The translations under genes were made by a program, and so were the position numbers. Shown one piece after another: positions 8,667 to 17,597 of a stretch of DNA of 64,000 nt. Position 1 is the stretch's first letter. Each line of letters opens with the position of its first letter. A model generated the notes under the pieces. It was not told the origin of the DNA, ran no database searches, and saw only the letters and a program-made list of their open reading frames with translations. The stretch is taken from assembly GCF_003062295.1 (NCBI RefSeq), contig NZ_PYCN01000005.1, positions 186,001 through 250,000 on the forward strand. Reading direction: 5' to 3'. Source of the stretch: Bradyrhizobium algeriense. GTDB taxonomy: Bacteria > Pseudomonadota > Alphaproteobacteria > Rhizobiales > Xanthobacteraceae.

Positions 8667-9674
8667 TCAGCGGACCTCGGCGAGATAGCGGTCGACAAAG
8701 CCTTTTTGCATGTTTTCCATCTGGCCCCAGTCGACGTTCTTCGCGCGCGCATAGTCGCTGTCAGGCAGGAACTTCTTCTTCACGGCTTCGGGCAATTCGA
8801 TCGGCCGCGCCGGGCGGAGGTAGGCGTTGGTCCAGATCGCCTGTCCCTTGTCGGACAAAAGATAATCCAGCACCTTCTTCGCCTTGTCCTTGTCGGGTGC
8901 GTTCTTGACGAGGCCGACGACGTAGGGAAACACCACCGATCCCTCGCAGGGAATCACGAATTCAAAATTGCCCTTTTCTGAGTATTTCGCGCGATAGGCA
9001 TTGAAATCATAGTCGAACAGGATTGGCATCTCGCCGGAGACAACCCGGGCGTAGGACGTCTGCTTGGGAACGATTGGATCATTCTTCCGCAGATCCTTGA
9101 AGAAATTGATCGCGGGATCGAAATTCGCCTCGGAGCCGCCGAGCGCCAGATTGATCGCGACCGCGCCGACATACCCGACCGCGGCCGACGACGGATCGAG
9201 ATAACCGACCATGCCCTTATAGTCGGGCTTCAGCAGATCCTTCCAGCAGGCCGGCACCGGCTTGCCGCCGAGCGCGTCCTTGTTCACGAACAGGCCAAGC
9301 GTGCCGGAATGAATCGTGGTCCAGTAGCCGTCGGCATCTTTCAGGCCGGCGGGGACCTGGTCCCATTTCGCCGGCTTGTAAGGCTCGAGCGCATCCTGCG
9401 CTTTTGCCTTCATGCCGAAGGTGACACCGAAATAACCGATATCGCCGACGGGATTGTTTTTCTCGGCGAGGATCTGAGCCAGCGCCTGGCCGGAATTCTT
9501 GTTATCGTGCGGAATGTCGTAGTTCAGATCGGCCTTGATCGCCTTGAGCATCGAAGCCCAGTCCGCCCATTCCGGCGGGCAATTATAGCAGATGACGTCG
9601 GCCGCTTTGGCGGACTGCCAGGGCGCGATTAGCGACAGCGCCAGCAAGGCAAGTACAAAACGGACGGTCTTCAT
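8667..9674 (-). CDS. ABC transporter periplasmic substrate-binding protein
   Basis: A 335-residue extracellular solute-binding protein and first gene of the operon. ATG 9674 has GGAG eight bases upstream; the in-frame GTG three codons earlier directly abuts that site and is less likely. The Sec signal peptide ends near QSAKA-A. The mature part has a CYNCPPEW segment (two cysteines close together), NSGQALAQILAEKNNP and DIGYFGVTFG, typical of type 2 binding proteins for Fe(III), polyamines or phosphonates. It contains three to four cysteines, fewer than metal scavengers but enough for a disulfide. Together with two permeases, an ATPase and a phosphodiesterase it forms a five-gene operon. Confidence 0.9.
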   Translation of the reverse strand: MKTVRFVLALLALSLIAPWQSAKAADVICYNCPPEWADWASMLKAIKADLNYDIPHDNKNSGQALAQILAEKNNPVGDIGYFGVTFGMKAKAQDALEPYKPAKWDQVPAGLKDADGYWTTIHSGTLGLFVNKDALGGKPVPACWKDLLKPDYKGMVGYLDPSSAAVGYVGAVAINLALGGSEANFDPAINFFKDLRKNDPIVPKQTSYARVVSGEMPILFDYDFNAYRAKYSEKGNFEFVIPCEGSVVFPYVVGLVKNAPDKDKAKKVLDYLLSDKGQAIWTNAYLRPARPIELPEAVKKKFLPDSDYARAKNVDWGQMENMQKGFVDRYLAEVR

Positions 9675-9861
9675 GGGTGTCACTCCGGTTTAGGCGGCAA
9701 TTGACGATCTCATCACCGACCGGTGTGCAAGTATAGGCCGCGTATGAAGGTTTTGCGACAAGCCGTTTTTGCTATGCAGCAAACCTGCACGACGCCAGCG
9801 GCATCCGGCAATTTCGCTGGCCGGCGATTTCCGGTAGCATCCGGCGCTAGAGGAGAGACTC

Positions 9862-11016
9862 ATGTATCAACCTCCAGGCGTGAAGACCTCGCCCGATCTT
9901 CTAATTCCTGACCGGATGAGAGCCTGGGTGCTCGGCGATCCGGATCAGCTCCTGCTGCAGGAGAAGCCAGTACCTGTGCCTTCACGCGCCGAAGTTCTGA
10001 TCCGGATCGATGCCGTTGCGATCTGCGCCACCGATCTCGAAATCATTCATTCGGGATCGCCGGCCAGCATTGAAGGCGGCCTGCCCTTCAACAAGAATTT
10101 CACGCCGGGCCACGAGTATATGGGCACGGTCGCCGCGCTCGGACCCGATGTCGACGAATTCAAGATCGGCGAGCGGATCAGCGTGGAGATCCACGCCGGC
10201 TGCGGCCAGTGCAAGCGCTGCCGCCAAGGCATGTATACCTCATGTCTGAATTACGGAAAGCCGGTGAAGGGCCATCGCGCGAACGGCTTCACGACGGACG
10301 GCGGCTTTGCCGAATACGCCGTCAATCACATCAACACGCTGGCGCGGGTGCCCGATACCATGAGCGACGCCGAGGCGACGCTGGTCGTCACCGCGGGTAC
10401 TTCGATGTATGGGCTTACGGAGTTGGGAGGGTTGGTGGCCGGCGAGAGCGTCGTGGTGATCGGTCCGGGACCGATCGGGCTACTCGCGGTCGCCGTTGCC
10501 AAGGCGCTCGGCGCCAGCCCGGTCATCCTGACCGGGACACGCAACAGGCGGCTGGCAATCGGCCGGGAGCTCGGCGCCGATCGTGTCGTCAACATCAACG
10601 ACGAGGACGCGGTTGAGGTCGTCAGACAACTCACCGGCGGTATCGGCGCGGACTATGTGGTCGAGTGCGCCGGCAACGAGGCGACGATCAACCAGGCCAT
10701 TCACATGACCAACCGCGGCGGAAAAATCTGCCTCGCCGCGTTTCCGCACGATCCAGTCACGATGGATCTCGCGCATCTCGTTAAGAACAATATCTATACT
10801 TTCGGAATTCGTGGCGAAGGCCGCAGCGCCACCTGCCGCGCCATGGCGCTGATGGCGGAAAAGCGTTTCGATGCCACGAAGATCCACACGCACACATTTC
10901 CGCTGGCCGACCTGCCGACCGCGTTGCGTTATGCCCGCGAGCGCGTCGAAGATGCGATCAAGGTCGTTGTGACCAACCGGCAGGCGGGCGCGATCGCGAA
11001 CGCGGCGGCCGAATAG
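9862..11016 (+). CDS. Zinc-dependent medium-chain alcohol/polyol dehydrogenase
   Basis: A 384-residue MDR-family NAD(P)-dependent dehydrogenase. Catalytic zinc ligands appear as C52-x-x-D (AICATDLE), GHE near 91 (PGHEYMG) and the distal E. A structural zinc lobe CGQCKRCRQGMYTSC has four cysteines (around 115-129). The Rossmann motif GPGPIGLLAV lies near 202. ATG 9862 follows GAGGAGAG. It is divergent from the ABC operon, with 187 bases between starts, and convergent with the molybdenum hydroxylase operon. Substrate is unknown; a sugar alcohol or secondary alcohol is usual for this subgroup. Confidence 0.88.
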   Translation: MYQPPGVKTSPDLLIPDRMRAWVLGDPDQLLLQEKPVPVPSRAEVLIRIDAVAICATDLEIIHSGSPASIEGGLPFNKNFTPGHEYMGTVAALGPDVDEFKIGERISVEIHAGCGQCKRCRQGMYTSCLNYGKPVKGHRANGFTTDGGFAEYAVNHINTLARVPDTMSDAEATLVVTAGTSMYGLTELGGLVAGESVVVIGPGPIGLLAVAVAKALGASPVILTGTRNRRLAIGRELGADRVVNINDEDAVEVVRQLTGGIGADYVVECAGNEATINQAIHMTNRGGKICLAAFPHDPVTMDLAHLVKNNIYTFGIRGEGRSATCRAMALMAEKRFDATKIHTHTFPLADLPTALRYARERVEDAIKVVVTNRQAGAIANAAAE

Positions 11017-11023
11017 CGCGAAC

Positions 11024-11041
11024 GGGCGGCAGTCGCCGCCC
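11024..11041. terminator. Hairpin between convergent genes, probable terminator
   Basis: GGGCGGC, tetraloop AGTC, GCCGCCC: a perfect 7-bp GC-rich stem that can extend with CGAA/TTCG around one bulged C. It sits eight bases after the dehydrogenase stop and 13 bases before the end of the convergent hydroxylase gene. There is no clear U-tract on either side, so efficiency is uncertain. Confidence 0.5.
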
Positions 11042-11054
11042 TTCGAACTTCGTA

Positions 11055-13448
11055 CTAAATTCGTCCTAAGGCGGCCAGGACAACCTGAGGCGTCAGAGGA
11101 ATCTCCATGATAATTGTCCCAAACGGCCTAAGTGCGTCATTGACCGCATTGGTTACCGCCGCTGCCGCACCTGCCGTGCCAGCCTCACCCGCACCCTTCG
11201 CGCCCAGCTCGGATTCCATAGTCGGTGAGACCACATGCCCGACATCGATATCCGGCATCTCACCAGACATCGGAACCAGATAATCGGCCATGTTGGCGTT
11301 GGTGAGTTGGCCGCGCTCGTCATACACGCATTTCTCGAACAGCGCGGCGCCAAGGCCCTGCACCACGCCACCCCTGATCTGCTCATCGACCAGCTGGGGA
11401 TTGATAATGGTGCCGCAATCCTCGACCACCCAATGCTTCAGCAGCTTCACAAAGCCGGTATCGATATCGACCTCCAGCCAAGAGGCCTGAACGCCATTGG
11501 TGAAGGCGAAGGGGTATTCGCGCGGGACAAAATGCCTGACAGCCATCAGTTCAGGCTGAATGCCCGGCGGCAGCGTATCGGGACGAAAATAGACAATGCG
11601 AGCAAGCTCGCTCAAATCGATCCGCGGCGTACCATCGACGGCATTCACGACACCATTGTTGACAATGTCGAGCTCCCCTGGCGTCGATTGCAGGACGGCG
11701 GCCGCTACGTCGAGGATGTTCTTGCGCAGCCCCTTGGTGGCTTGAAGCGCGGCCTCTCCACCGATACCAGCGCCGCGCGAGGCCCAGGTGCCTCCGCCGT
11801 ACGGCGTATTGTCGGTATCGCCCAGGATCACGCGGACCCGATCCATCGAAACGCCAAGCACACTTCCGACGATCTGTGCCGTGAGCGATTCCGATCCCTG
11901 TCCCTGTTCGGTGATACTTGTTTGGCAGATCACTGCCCCCTGCGCGTCGAGCCGCACCGCGACGCCATCCTGCGAGGATATCTTCGCACCGCCGACGCCA
12001 TAAAACGCCGCGCTGGGATTGGTAACCTCGATGAAGCTGGCGATGCCGATGCCCCGGTGGATGTTCTTCGCTCGCAAGGCGGTCTGCTCGGCGCGCAACG
12101 CGTCGTAGTCCATCATCTTGACGAGCTTGGCAAGTGCTGCATGGTGCGACAGTTGCTCGAAGCGCAAGCCTGACGGCGAAGCGCAGGGGTAACCGTCATC
12201 GGCGATCAGATTACGGCGGCGGATCTCGATCGGGTCCATGCCGATCTTCACGGCCGCCAGATCGACCAAGCCTTCCGTCACCGAGCAGGCGATCGGATGG
12301 CCGACGGCGCGGTACTGGCACATCACGTTCTTGTTCTGGAACACGACGCGGGTCCGCGCGCGATAATTCCTCGTCACATAGGGACCCCCGACGAGATTGA
12401 CGACTTGATTGGCCTCGATCGCGCTCGTGCGCGGGTACATCGAATAGGGCCCGATGCCCGTGAGATCGTCGATCTCGAATGCCGTAATGGTGCCATCGCG
12501 CTTGACGCCGATCTTTCCCTTGCAGCGATGGTCCCGGGCATGAATGTCGGTATTGAAGCTCTCGACCCGGTCGGCAACGAATTTGACCGGACGCCGCAGC
12601 AGCTTGGACAGCGCATAAGTCGCCATCTCGTCGGCATAGATATGGACCTTGATGCCGAAGGAGCCGCCGACGTCCTTGCAGACCACGCGGACCTGCGATT
12701 CCTTCAAACCGAGATGAAGCGCCGCAATATTTTGTACCATATGCGGCGCCTGCGTGCCTTGATAGATGGTCAGTCTGGCTTCCGCGGCGTTCCAGTCCGC
12801 CACCACCGCGCGCGGTTCGAGTGTCACGCCGGTGTGCCGCCCGAAAACAAACTCCGCCTCCACCACCTCGTCGGATTCGGCAAAGGCTTGATCGACGGCA
12901 CCCGCATCGTGATTGCGCTCAAAAGCCAGGTTGTCGCCCAGCGAAGCATGAATCACGGCTGTCGCTGGATCGAGCGCGGTGCGCATGTCCGTTACGGCAT
13001 CGAGCTCCTCATAATCGACCGAGACAAGCTCCGCGGCGTCCTCCGCCTGAGCACGACTGCTCGCCACCACGGCCGCGACCGCTTCGCCCTGCCAGCACAC
13101 GCGGTCAACGGCGATGGCGCTTTGCGGAGCGGATTTGAGGCCCTTCAAATGCGAGAGTACGCCGACCCACGGCGTGATAACGGTCGAGAGTTCGTTGCCT
13201 GAGACGACGGCGATCACTCCCGGCATCTGCTTGGCCACTGAGGCGTCGATGCCATTGATCTTCGCGTGCGCGTGCGGCGAGCGCAGGAACACGACATGCA
13301 CCATGCGCGGCAACTCGATATCGCTGACATAGAGCCCCCGCCCCTGCATCAGCCGGTCGAGATTCGGCCGCGGTACTGTCTTGCCGATATAGGAGTTCGG
13401 ACGGTCCAGCGCGGAAAGCGTTTCAGATTTTTCCTGTGCTGATGTCAT
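11055..13448 (-). CDS. Molybdenum hydroxylase large (molybdopterin-binding) subunit, xanthine dehydrogenase/CoxL family
   Basis: A 797-residue catalytic subunit that hydroxylates or oxidises its substrate with water-derived oxygen at a molybdopterin cytosine dinucleotide cofactor. It begins IGKTVPRPNLDRLMQGRGLYVSDI, usual for the family, and has VVCKDVGGSFGIK near residue 255. The active-site loop reads CQYRAVGHPIA, which is neither the AYxCSFR of true CO dehydrogenases nor the YRGAGR of many relatives. The catalytic glutamate motif KGAGEAG is near the C-terminus. ATG 13448 overlaps the stop of the small-subunit gene (ATGA). The long upstream extension of the frame is inside that gene. Substrate is likely a heterocycle, purine or aldehyde; not CO. 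Confidence 0.93.
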   Translation of the reverse strand: MTSAQEKSETLSALDRPNSYIGKTVPRPNLDRLMQGRGLYVSDIELPRMVHVVFLRSPHAHAKINGIDASVAKQMPGVIAVVSGNELSTVITPWVGVLSHLKGLKSAPQSAIAVDRVCWQGEAVAAVVASSRAQAEDAAELVSVDYEELDAVTDMRTALDPATAVIHASLGDNLAFERNHDAGAVDQAFAESDEVVEAEFVFGRHTGVTLEPRAVVADWNAAEARLTIYQGTQAPHMVQNIAALHLGLKESQVRVVCKDVGGSFGIKVHIYADEMATYALSKLLRRPVKFVADRVESFNTDIHARDHRCKGKIGVKRDGTITAFEIDDLTGIGPYSMYPRTSAIEANQVVNLVGGPYVTRNYRARTRVVFQNKNVMCQYRAVGHPIACSVTEGLVDLAAVKIGMDPIEIRRRNLIADDGYPCASPSGLRFEQLSHHAALAKLVKMMDYDALRAEQTALRAKNIHRGIGIASFIEVTNPSAAFYGVGGAKISSQDGVAVRLDAQGAVICQTSITEQGQGSESLTAQIVGSVLGVSMDRVRVILGDTDNTPYGGGTWASRGAGIGGEAALQATKGLRKNILDVAAAVLQSTPGELDIVNNGVVNAVDGTPRIDLSELARIVYFRPDTLPPGIQPELMAVRHFVPREYPFAFTNGVQASWLEVDIDTGFVKLLKHWVVEDCGTIINPQLVDEQIRGGVVQGLGAALFEKCVYDERGQLTNANMADYLVPMSGEMPDIDVGHVVSPTMESELGAKGAGEAGTAGAAAAVTNAVNDALRPFGTIIMEIPLTPQVVLAALGRI

Positions 13449-13930
13449 GGCAAGCGTCCGGCGCGCGCCCGCGCTGTGGTCTCGATGGCGTCGACGATGG
13501 CCTGGTAGCCCGTACAGCGGCAATAGTTTCCGGAAAGATGTTCGCGAATCTGTTCTCGATCCGGACACGGCGATTGCTTCAGCAGATCCTGCGCCGCCAT
13601 CAACATTCCCGGCGTACAGAAGCCGCATTGCAGCGCGTTACGTTCCCGGAATGCAGATTGCAAGTCGGCAATCTCGCCGCTGTCGGAGACCCCCTCGATC
13701 GTCTCAACCATCGCGTTGTGCGTCTGTACCGCAAGCAACAGGCAGGAACGGACGATATCGCCATTGACACGGACCGTGCATGCACCGCACACCCCGTGTT
13801 CGCAACCGACATGCGTGCCGGTCAGCTCGAGATGCTCGCGAAGAAAATCCGCCAAATTCAGGCGCGGCAGCACATTCGCTTCCACACGCTCACCATTGAC
13901 GACAAGCGAAATCGCAACCGCACTCGTCAC
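13445..13930 (-). CDS. Molybdenum hydroxylase small [2Fe-2S] subunit (CoxS/XdhC-type)
   Basis: A 161-residue electron-transfer subunit with two 2Fe-2S clusters. The plant-ferredoxin-type cluster uses C43, C48, C51 and C63 (CEHGVCGAC). The alpha-helical cluster uses C102, C105, C137 and C139 (CGFCTPGM and CRCTGYQ). GTG 13930 overlaps the stop of the FAD subunit gene (GTGA), matching the ATGA overlap with the large subunit at the other end. All eight cysteines are present, so it should be functional. Order FAD-FeS-Mo subunits is a common operon arrangement. Confidence 0.93.
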   Translation of the reverse strand: MTSAVAISLVVNGERVEANVLPRLNLADFLREHLELTGTHVGCEHGVCGACTVRVNGDIVRSCLLLAVQTHNAMVETIEGVSDSGEIADLQSAFRERNALQCGFCTPGMLMAAQDLLKQSPCPDREQIREHLSGNYCRCTGYQAIVDAIETTARARAGRLP

Positions 13931-14808
13931 GCCGAAGCTCCCGTGCGGAGATCGGGGCGATCGAGCAGCGAGGATACGCAACGCGCCAACAGAACCTTCG
14001 CCAGATGCCGGCGCATGGCAGGCGTCGCCTGATGATCCTCCAGAGGGTCGAGTTCTTCATCCAATGCAGAAAACGCCTCGGATAACACTGCTGGCGTGAT
14101 GGCGATATCGACCAGTTTGCCGGCGGACGCGGCTAGCATCGGGCGATCGCCGACGGCAAAGAAACCAAGGCGAAGATCAGTAAACCGCCCATCCCTGACG
14201 AAGGCCTGCGCCGCGAGACCGACGATCGCGTAGTCGCCATGTCGGCGGGCGAACTCATGAAAGAAATGCGTCGAATTTTTCGGGGGCACCGATAGTTCAA
14301 TGGCGACCAGAAGTTCCTGCGGCGTAAGCGCAGTTTCGTAGATACCGGCGAAGAACTCGCTTGCCGCAATCCGCCGCTCGCCGCTTGGCCCGCGAGCAAT
14401 GATGGTGGCACCGAGCGTGAGCATGCAGGCAGGCAGTTCAGAGGCCGGGTCTGCATGCGCAAGACTTCCCCCGATGGTGCCGCGGTTGCGGATCGCAGGA
14501 TGGGCAACATGGGCCACCGCATCCGCCAGCAAGGGAGCACGGGCTGCTATTTCCGGAGATTTCAAGAGATCGGCGTGGCGTGTCAGCGCGCCGATGGTAA
14601 GGACGTCTCCCTTCACCACGACCCCACGCAACTCGGCCAATTCACCGATATCGATAATGAGTTCGGGCGCGATCAGGCGCAGATTCATCGCCGCCAGCAG
14701 GCTCTGGCCGCCGGACAGCACCCTTGCCTTTTCGCCATGCACGGTCAGCAATTCCAGCGCATTTGCGACGCTGGTTGCGCGGGCGTAAGCGAAAGCCGAG
14801 GCTTTCAT
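13927..14808 (-). CDS. Molybdenum hydroxylase medium FAD-binding subunit (CoxM-like)
   Basis: A 293-residue FAD subunit passing electrons from the iron-sulfur clusters to an acceptor. FAD-binding motifs are LSGGQSLLAAMNLR near residue 32 and NRGTIGGSLAHADPASELP near 107; a C-terminal CO-dehydrogenase flavoprotein domain follows. ATG 14808 follows GGGGAGG (11 bases); TTG 14832 lies upstream of that site. It is the first gene of the operon, divergent from the luciferase-type monooxygenase with 175 bases between starts, which must hold both promoters. Confidence 0.92.
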   Translation of the reverse strand: MKASAFAYARATSVANALELLTVHGEKARVLSGGQSLLAAMNLRLIAPELIIDIGELAELRGVVVKGDVLTIGALTRHADLLKSPEIAARAPLLADAVAHVAHPAIRNRGTIGGSLAHADPASELPACMLTLGATIIARGPSGERRIAASEFFAGIYETALTPQELLVAIELSVPPKNSTHFFHEFARRHGDYAIVGLAAQAFVRDGRFTDLRLGFFAVGDRPMLAASAGKLVDIAITPAVLSEAFSALDEELDPLEDHQATPAMRRHLAKVLLARCVSSLLDRPDLRTGASA

Positions 14809-14983
14809 TTTTGGCGTGACCTCCCCGGCCAATTATCTGTATTTTTGCAGGATTAGAGGGCTGGGATCAACAAAGGTCAAGTTTGTTATCGGGTGAATAT
14901 TTCGACTTTGAGCTTGTTTTCGAGCGACGAACGACGCACGTTCTGTGCCGATTAAAAAGCCTGCCTTTGGGGAAGAGCAGACC

Positions 14984-16090
14984 ATGAAGCTTGGGTTCTT
15001 TGCGATGCCAATCCATCCTGTCGACAAGGATTGGCGGCTTTCGCTCAAGGAGGACCGCGAGGCTTTCCTGCTGGCCGATGAACTCGGCTTCACCGAAGCC
15101 TATGTCGGCGAGCACGTCACCGACAGGGCCGAGAATATCACTTCCTGCATAGCTTTCATCGCGTGGCTCGCGGCGGCGACCAAGCAGATCAAGCTTGGCA
15201 CCGGCACCGTCAACATGCCGAACGCTCACCCGGCGGCGATTGCAGCCTCGATCGCGATGCTCGATCATATGCTCGACGGCCGCCTGATCTTCGGCATCAG
15301 CCCCGGTGGCCTGCTATCGGACGCGGAAGTGTTCGGCAATCTCGAAGCGGACAGGAACGCCATGTTCCTGGAGGCGATCAATCAGGTGCTCCAGATCTGG
15401 GCCAGCGAGCCGCCCTATAATCTGAAAGGCCAATTCTGGAACATATCGGTTGAGAAAACCCTGATCGAAGACATCGGCCAGGGCTTCATTCCGCGCCCAC
15501 TGCAACGGCCGCACCCGCCGATCGTGGTCACTGCGGTGGCGCCGTTCTCAAAGGGTGTCACGGAAGCCGCCGCGCGCGGCTGGGAGCCGATCTCGGCAAA
15601 CTTCCTGATGCCGGCCTGGGTGAAAAGCCACTGGCCGAAATACGTAGAGGGATGCGAACGCGCCGGCCGTCCTGCGGATCCGGCGAATTGGCGCGTTGCC
15701 AAGAGCGTCTTCGTCGCCAAGGACCCAGCAACGGCGAAGGCCTACGCCACCGATCCGAATGGGTCCTATGTTTATTACTATCGCTCGCTGTTCACCAAGC
15801 TGAAGCGCGGTGGCCGCCTCGAATTGTTCAAGACGCGCCGCGATCAGCCCGACGACGAGGTGACGCTGGAGTCGATTTGCGACAAGCTGATCATTCATGG
15901 CACGCCGGAGAGCGTGGCAGATCAACTGCTGGCGTTTCAGGAGGAGACCGGGCCTTTTGGCACATTGCTCTATGCCGGCAAGGATTGGAAGGATCGCGAA
16001 CTCGGACGCCAGTCAATGATCATGATGACCGAAAAGGTCATGCCACGAGTCAATGCCGGTACATCCAGCGGCTCCAGGGCGGCCGAATAG
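14984..16090 (+). CDS. LLM-class flavin-dependent monooxygenase (bacterial luciferase-like)
   Basis: A 368-residue TIM-barrel FMNH2- or F420-dependent oxidoreductase. The start KLGFFAMPIHPVDKDW and the EAYVGEHVTD and LGTGTVNMPNAHPA segments resemble limonene-monooxygenase-type LLM proteins. ATG 14984 follows GGGGAAG; the GTG at 14945 is less likely. Such enzymes need reduced flavin from a partner, and a flavin reductase gene is about 1.5 kb downstream on the other strand. It is followed by a deacetylase-fold hydrolase starting 25 bases after its stop. Substrate unknown. Confidence 0.9.
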   Translation: MKLGFFAMPIHPVDKDWRLSLKEDREAFLLADELGFTEAYVGEHVTDRAENITSCIAFIAWLAAATKQIKLGTGTVNMPNAHPAAIAASIAMLDHMLDGRLIFGISPGGLLSDAEVFGNLEADRNAMFLEAINQVLQIWASEPPYNLKGQFWNISVEKTLIEDIGQGFIPRPLQRPHPPIVVTAVAPFSKGVTEAAARGWEPISANFLMPAWVKSHWPKYVEGCERAGRPADPANWRVAKSVFVAKDPATAKAYATDPNGSYVYYYRSLFTKLKRGGRLELFKTRRDQPDDEVTLESICDKLIIHGTPESVADQLLAFQEETGPFGTLLYAGKDWKDRELGRQSMIMMTEKVMPRVNAGTSSGSRAAE

Positions 16091-16115
16091 TCCACCTAGA
16101 TCAGGAAAGCTTGCC

Positions 16116-16991
16116 GTGGCCTTGAACGACCGCATCCCCTATCAAGCGCAAGTCGACCGACCGAAGCTGACGCTCCCCGGCGGCAAGAGGCTTGCGGTGT
16201 GGGTTATCCTCAATGTCGAAGAATGGCGGATCGAGAACGCCATGCCTCGCACGGTGCTGAGCCCGCCGATGGGTCAGCCGCTATTGCCCGACGTGCCGAA
16301 CTGGTCATGGCATGAATACGGGATGCGCGCCGGCTTCTGGCGACAGTTCAAGGCGCTGACCGATCGCAAAATACCGGTGACGTTGGCGATCAATGCCAAT
16401 GTCTGCAACACCTACCCGCGTGTCGCGTCTGCTGCTCTCGACGCCGGATTCGAATTCATGGGTCACGGTTTCGTGCAGGGGCCGATGCACAAGGTCGAGA
16501 ACCAGGCGGATGCCATCAAGCGCTCGGTCGAGACAATTTCCAAATTTGCGGGGAAGCCACCGCGGTCATGGGAAAGCCCGGGCCTCACGGAGACCGAAGA
16601 AACCCTTGATCTGCTTCGCCTCAACGGCATCGAGTATGTCGCTGATTGGGTGATCGACGATTTGCCGCAGGACATCGCCACGCCTCACGGCACTATCACC
16701 ACAATTCCCTATTCGGTCGAAACCAACGACATCGTCATCCATGCGCTGCAGCATCTGCCTTCCGAGCAATTCCTGAAACGCTGCACCGATCAGTTCGACC
16801 GGCTATATCTCGAAGGCGCGTCGAACGCGCGGATCATGGCAATATCGATTCACCCCTACATCACCGGCGTGCCGCATCGCATCAAATATCTGGAGGCGCT
16901 GCTCGACTACGTCCTCGGTCACGACGGGGTGGCACTGATGACGGCCAGCGAGATTGGCGACTGGTATCGCGCAGAGATGGCAAAGAATTAA
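16116..16991 (+). CDS. Polysaccharide deacetylase-fold hydrolase (PuuE/allantoinase-like)
   Basis: A 291-residue NodB-like carbohydrate esterase 4 fold protein of the branch that acts on small C-N bonds, such as PuuE-type allantoinase. Visible are WVILNVEEW near residue 28, GHGFVQGPMH near 130 (metal-histidine region), SWESPGLTETEETLDLL near 165 and SIHPYITGVPHR near 247. I chose GTG 16116, with AGGA nine bases upstream; the longer frame starts inside the monooxygenase gene. It probably forms an operon with that gene. Ring opening or amide hydrolysis of a nitrogen heterocycle is an attractive but unproven role. Confidence 0.82.
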   Translation: MALNDRIPYQAQVDRPKLTLPGGKRLAVWVILNVEEWRIENAMPRTVLSPPMGQPLLPDVPNWSWHEYGMRAGFWRQFKALTDRKIPVTLAINANVCNTYPRVASAALDAGFEFMGHGFVQGPMHKVENQADAIKRSVETISKFAGKPPRSWESPGLTETEETLDLLRLNGIEYVADWVIDDLPQDIATPHGTITTIPYSVETNDIVIHALQHLPSEQFLKRCTDQFDRLYLEGASNARIMAISIHPYITGVPHRIKYLEALLDYVLGHDGVALMTASEIGDWYRAEMAKN

Positions 16992-17009
16992 AATTGCGGC
17001 TCTACCGCA

Positions 17010-17031
17010 GGACCGCAAGCTTCGGCGGTCC
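17010..17031. terminator. Hairpin between convergent genes, possible terminator
   Basis: GGACCGC, eight-base loop, GCGGTCC: a perfect 7-bp stem in the 42-bp gap between the deacetylase-fold gene and the convergent flavin reductase gene. It lacks a clean T-run, so only moderately supported. Confidence 0.4.
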
Positions 17032-17033
17032 GT

Positions 17034-17588
17034 TCACGAGGACGCCTTGCCGTCCCCGGCAATAAAACGGCCGAAGCTGCCGCGTGCGAACAGCAGGGGT
17101 TCCTGCCGATTATAGGTGTAAGCTTCGACGGCACCCAGGAAGATGATGTGGTCGCCGCCGTAATACCGATTGGCCGCGCGGCATTGGAAATTGGCGACGC
17201 TGTCGGTCAACACCGGCGCGTTGCCAAGCCCCGGCGTCCAGCTCACGCCAGCAAACTTGTCGTCCGACGATTTTGCAAACTGCGACGCCAGTGCTTGCTG
17301 GGAAGCTCCGAGAACATTGATCGTGAAATGGCTGGCATTCTGGAAGATCGTGAGTCCTTGGGAAAACATCCCCAGACTCCACAACACCAGCGGCGGATTG
17401 AGCGACACCGAGGCAAACGAGTTGCAGGTCACGCCATACGGCCTTCCATCCGCCGCCATCGCCGTGACGATAGTGACGCCTGTGGCGAACGTGCCAAGTG
17501 CATTGCGGAAGTCCCGGGGATCGATCGCCGAGTTGTCGCTGGCAAATTCATTGGCCGGATCGGCTGGATGTTTGGGTGCGTCAGACAT
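17034..17588 (-). CDS. Flavin reductase family protein (monooxygenase reductase component)
   Basis: A 184-residue flavin reductase-like domain protein (split-barrel FMN/FAD binding) with FRNALGTFATGVTIVTA at residues 27-43, YGVTCNSFASVSLNPPLVLWSL near 51 and HIIFLGAV near 147. These are hallmarks of the reductase components HpaC, HsaB and similar. It supplies free reduced flavin to an oxygenase. It starts nine bases after the stop of an acyl-CoA dehydrogenase-fold monooxygenase gene, so the two probably form a two-component monooxygenase operon. Confidence 0.9.
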   Translation of the reverse strand: MSDAPKHPADPANEFASDNSAIDPRDFRNALGTFATGVTIVTAMAADGRPYGVTCNSFASVSLNPPLVLWSLGMFSQGLTIFQNASHFTINVLGASQQALASQFAKSSDDKFAGVSWTPGLGNAPVLTDSVANFQCRAANRYYGGDHIIFLGAVEAYTYNRQEPLLFARGSFGRFIAGDGKASS

Positions 17589-17597
17589 CCGCCAGCC

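Noticed and set aside
11055..13628. N-terminal 60-residue extension of the molybdenum hydroxylase large subunit
   Set aside because: It lies inside the 2Fe-2S subunit gene and reads as shadow sequence; ATGA overlap supports the shorter start.
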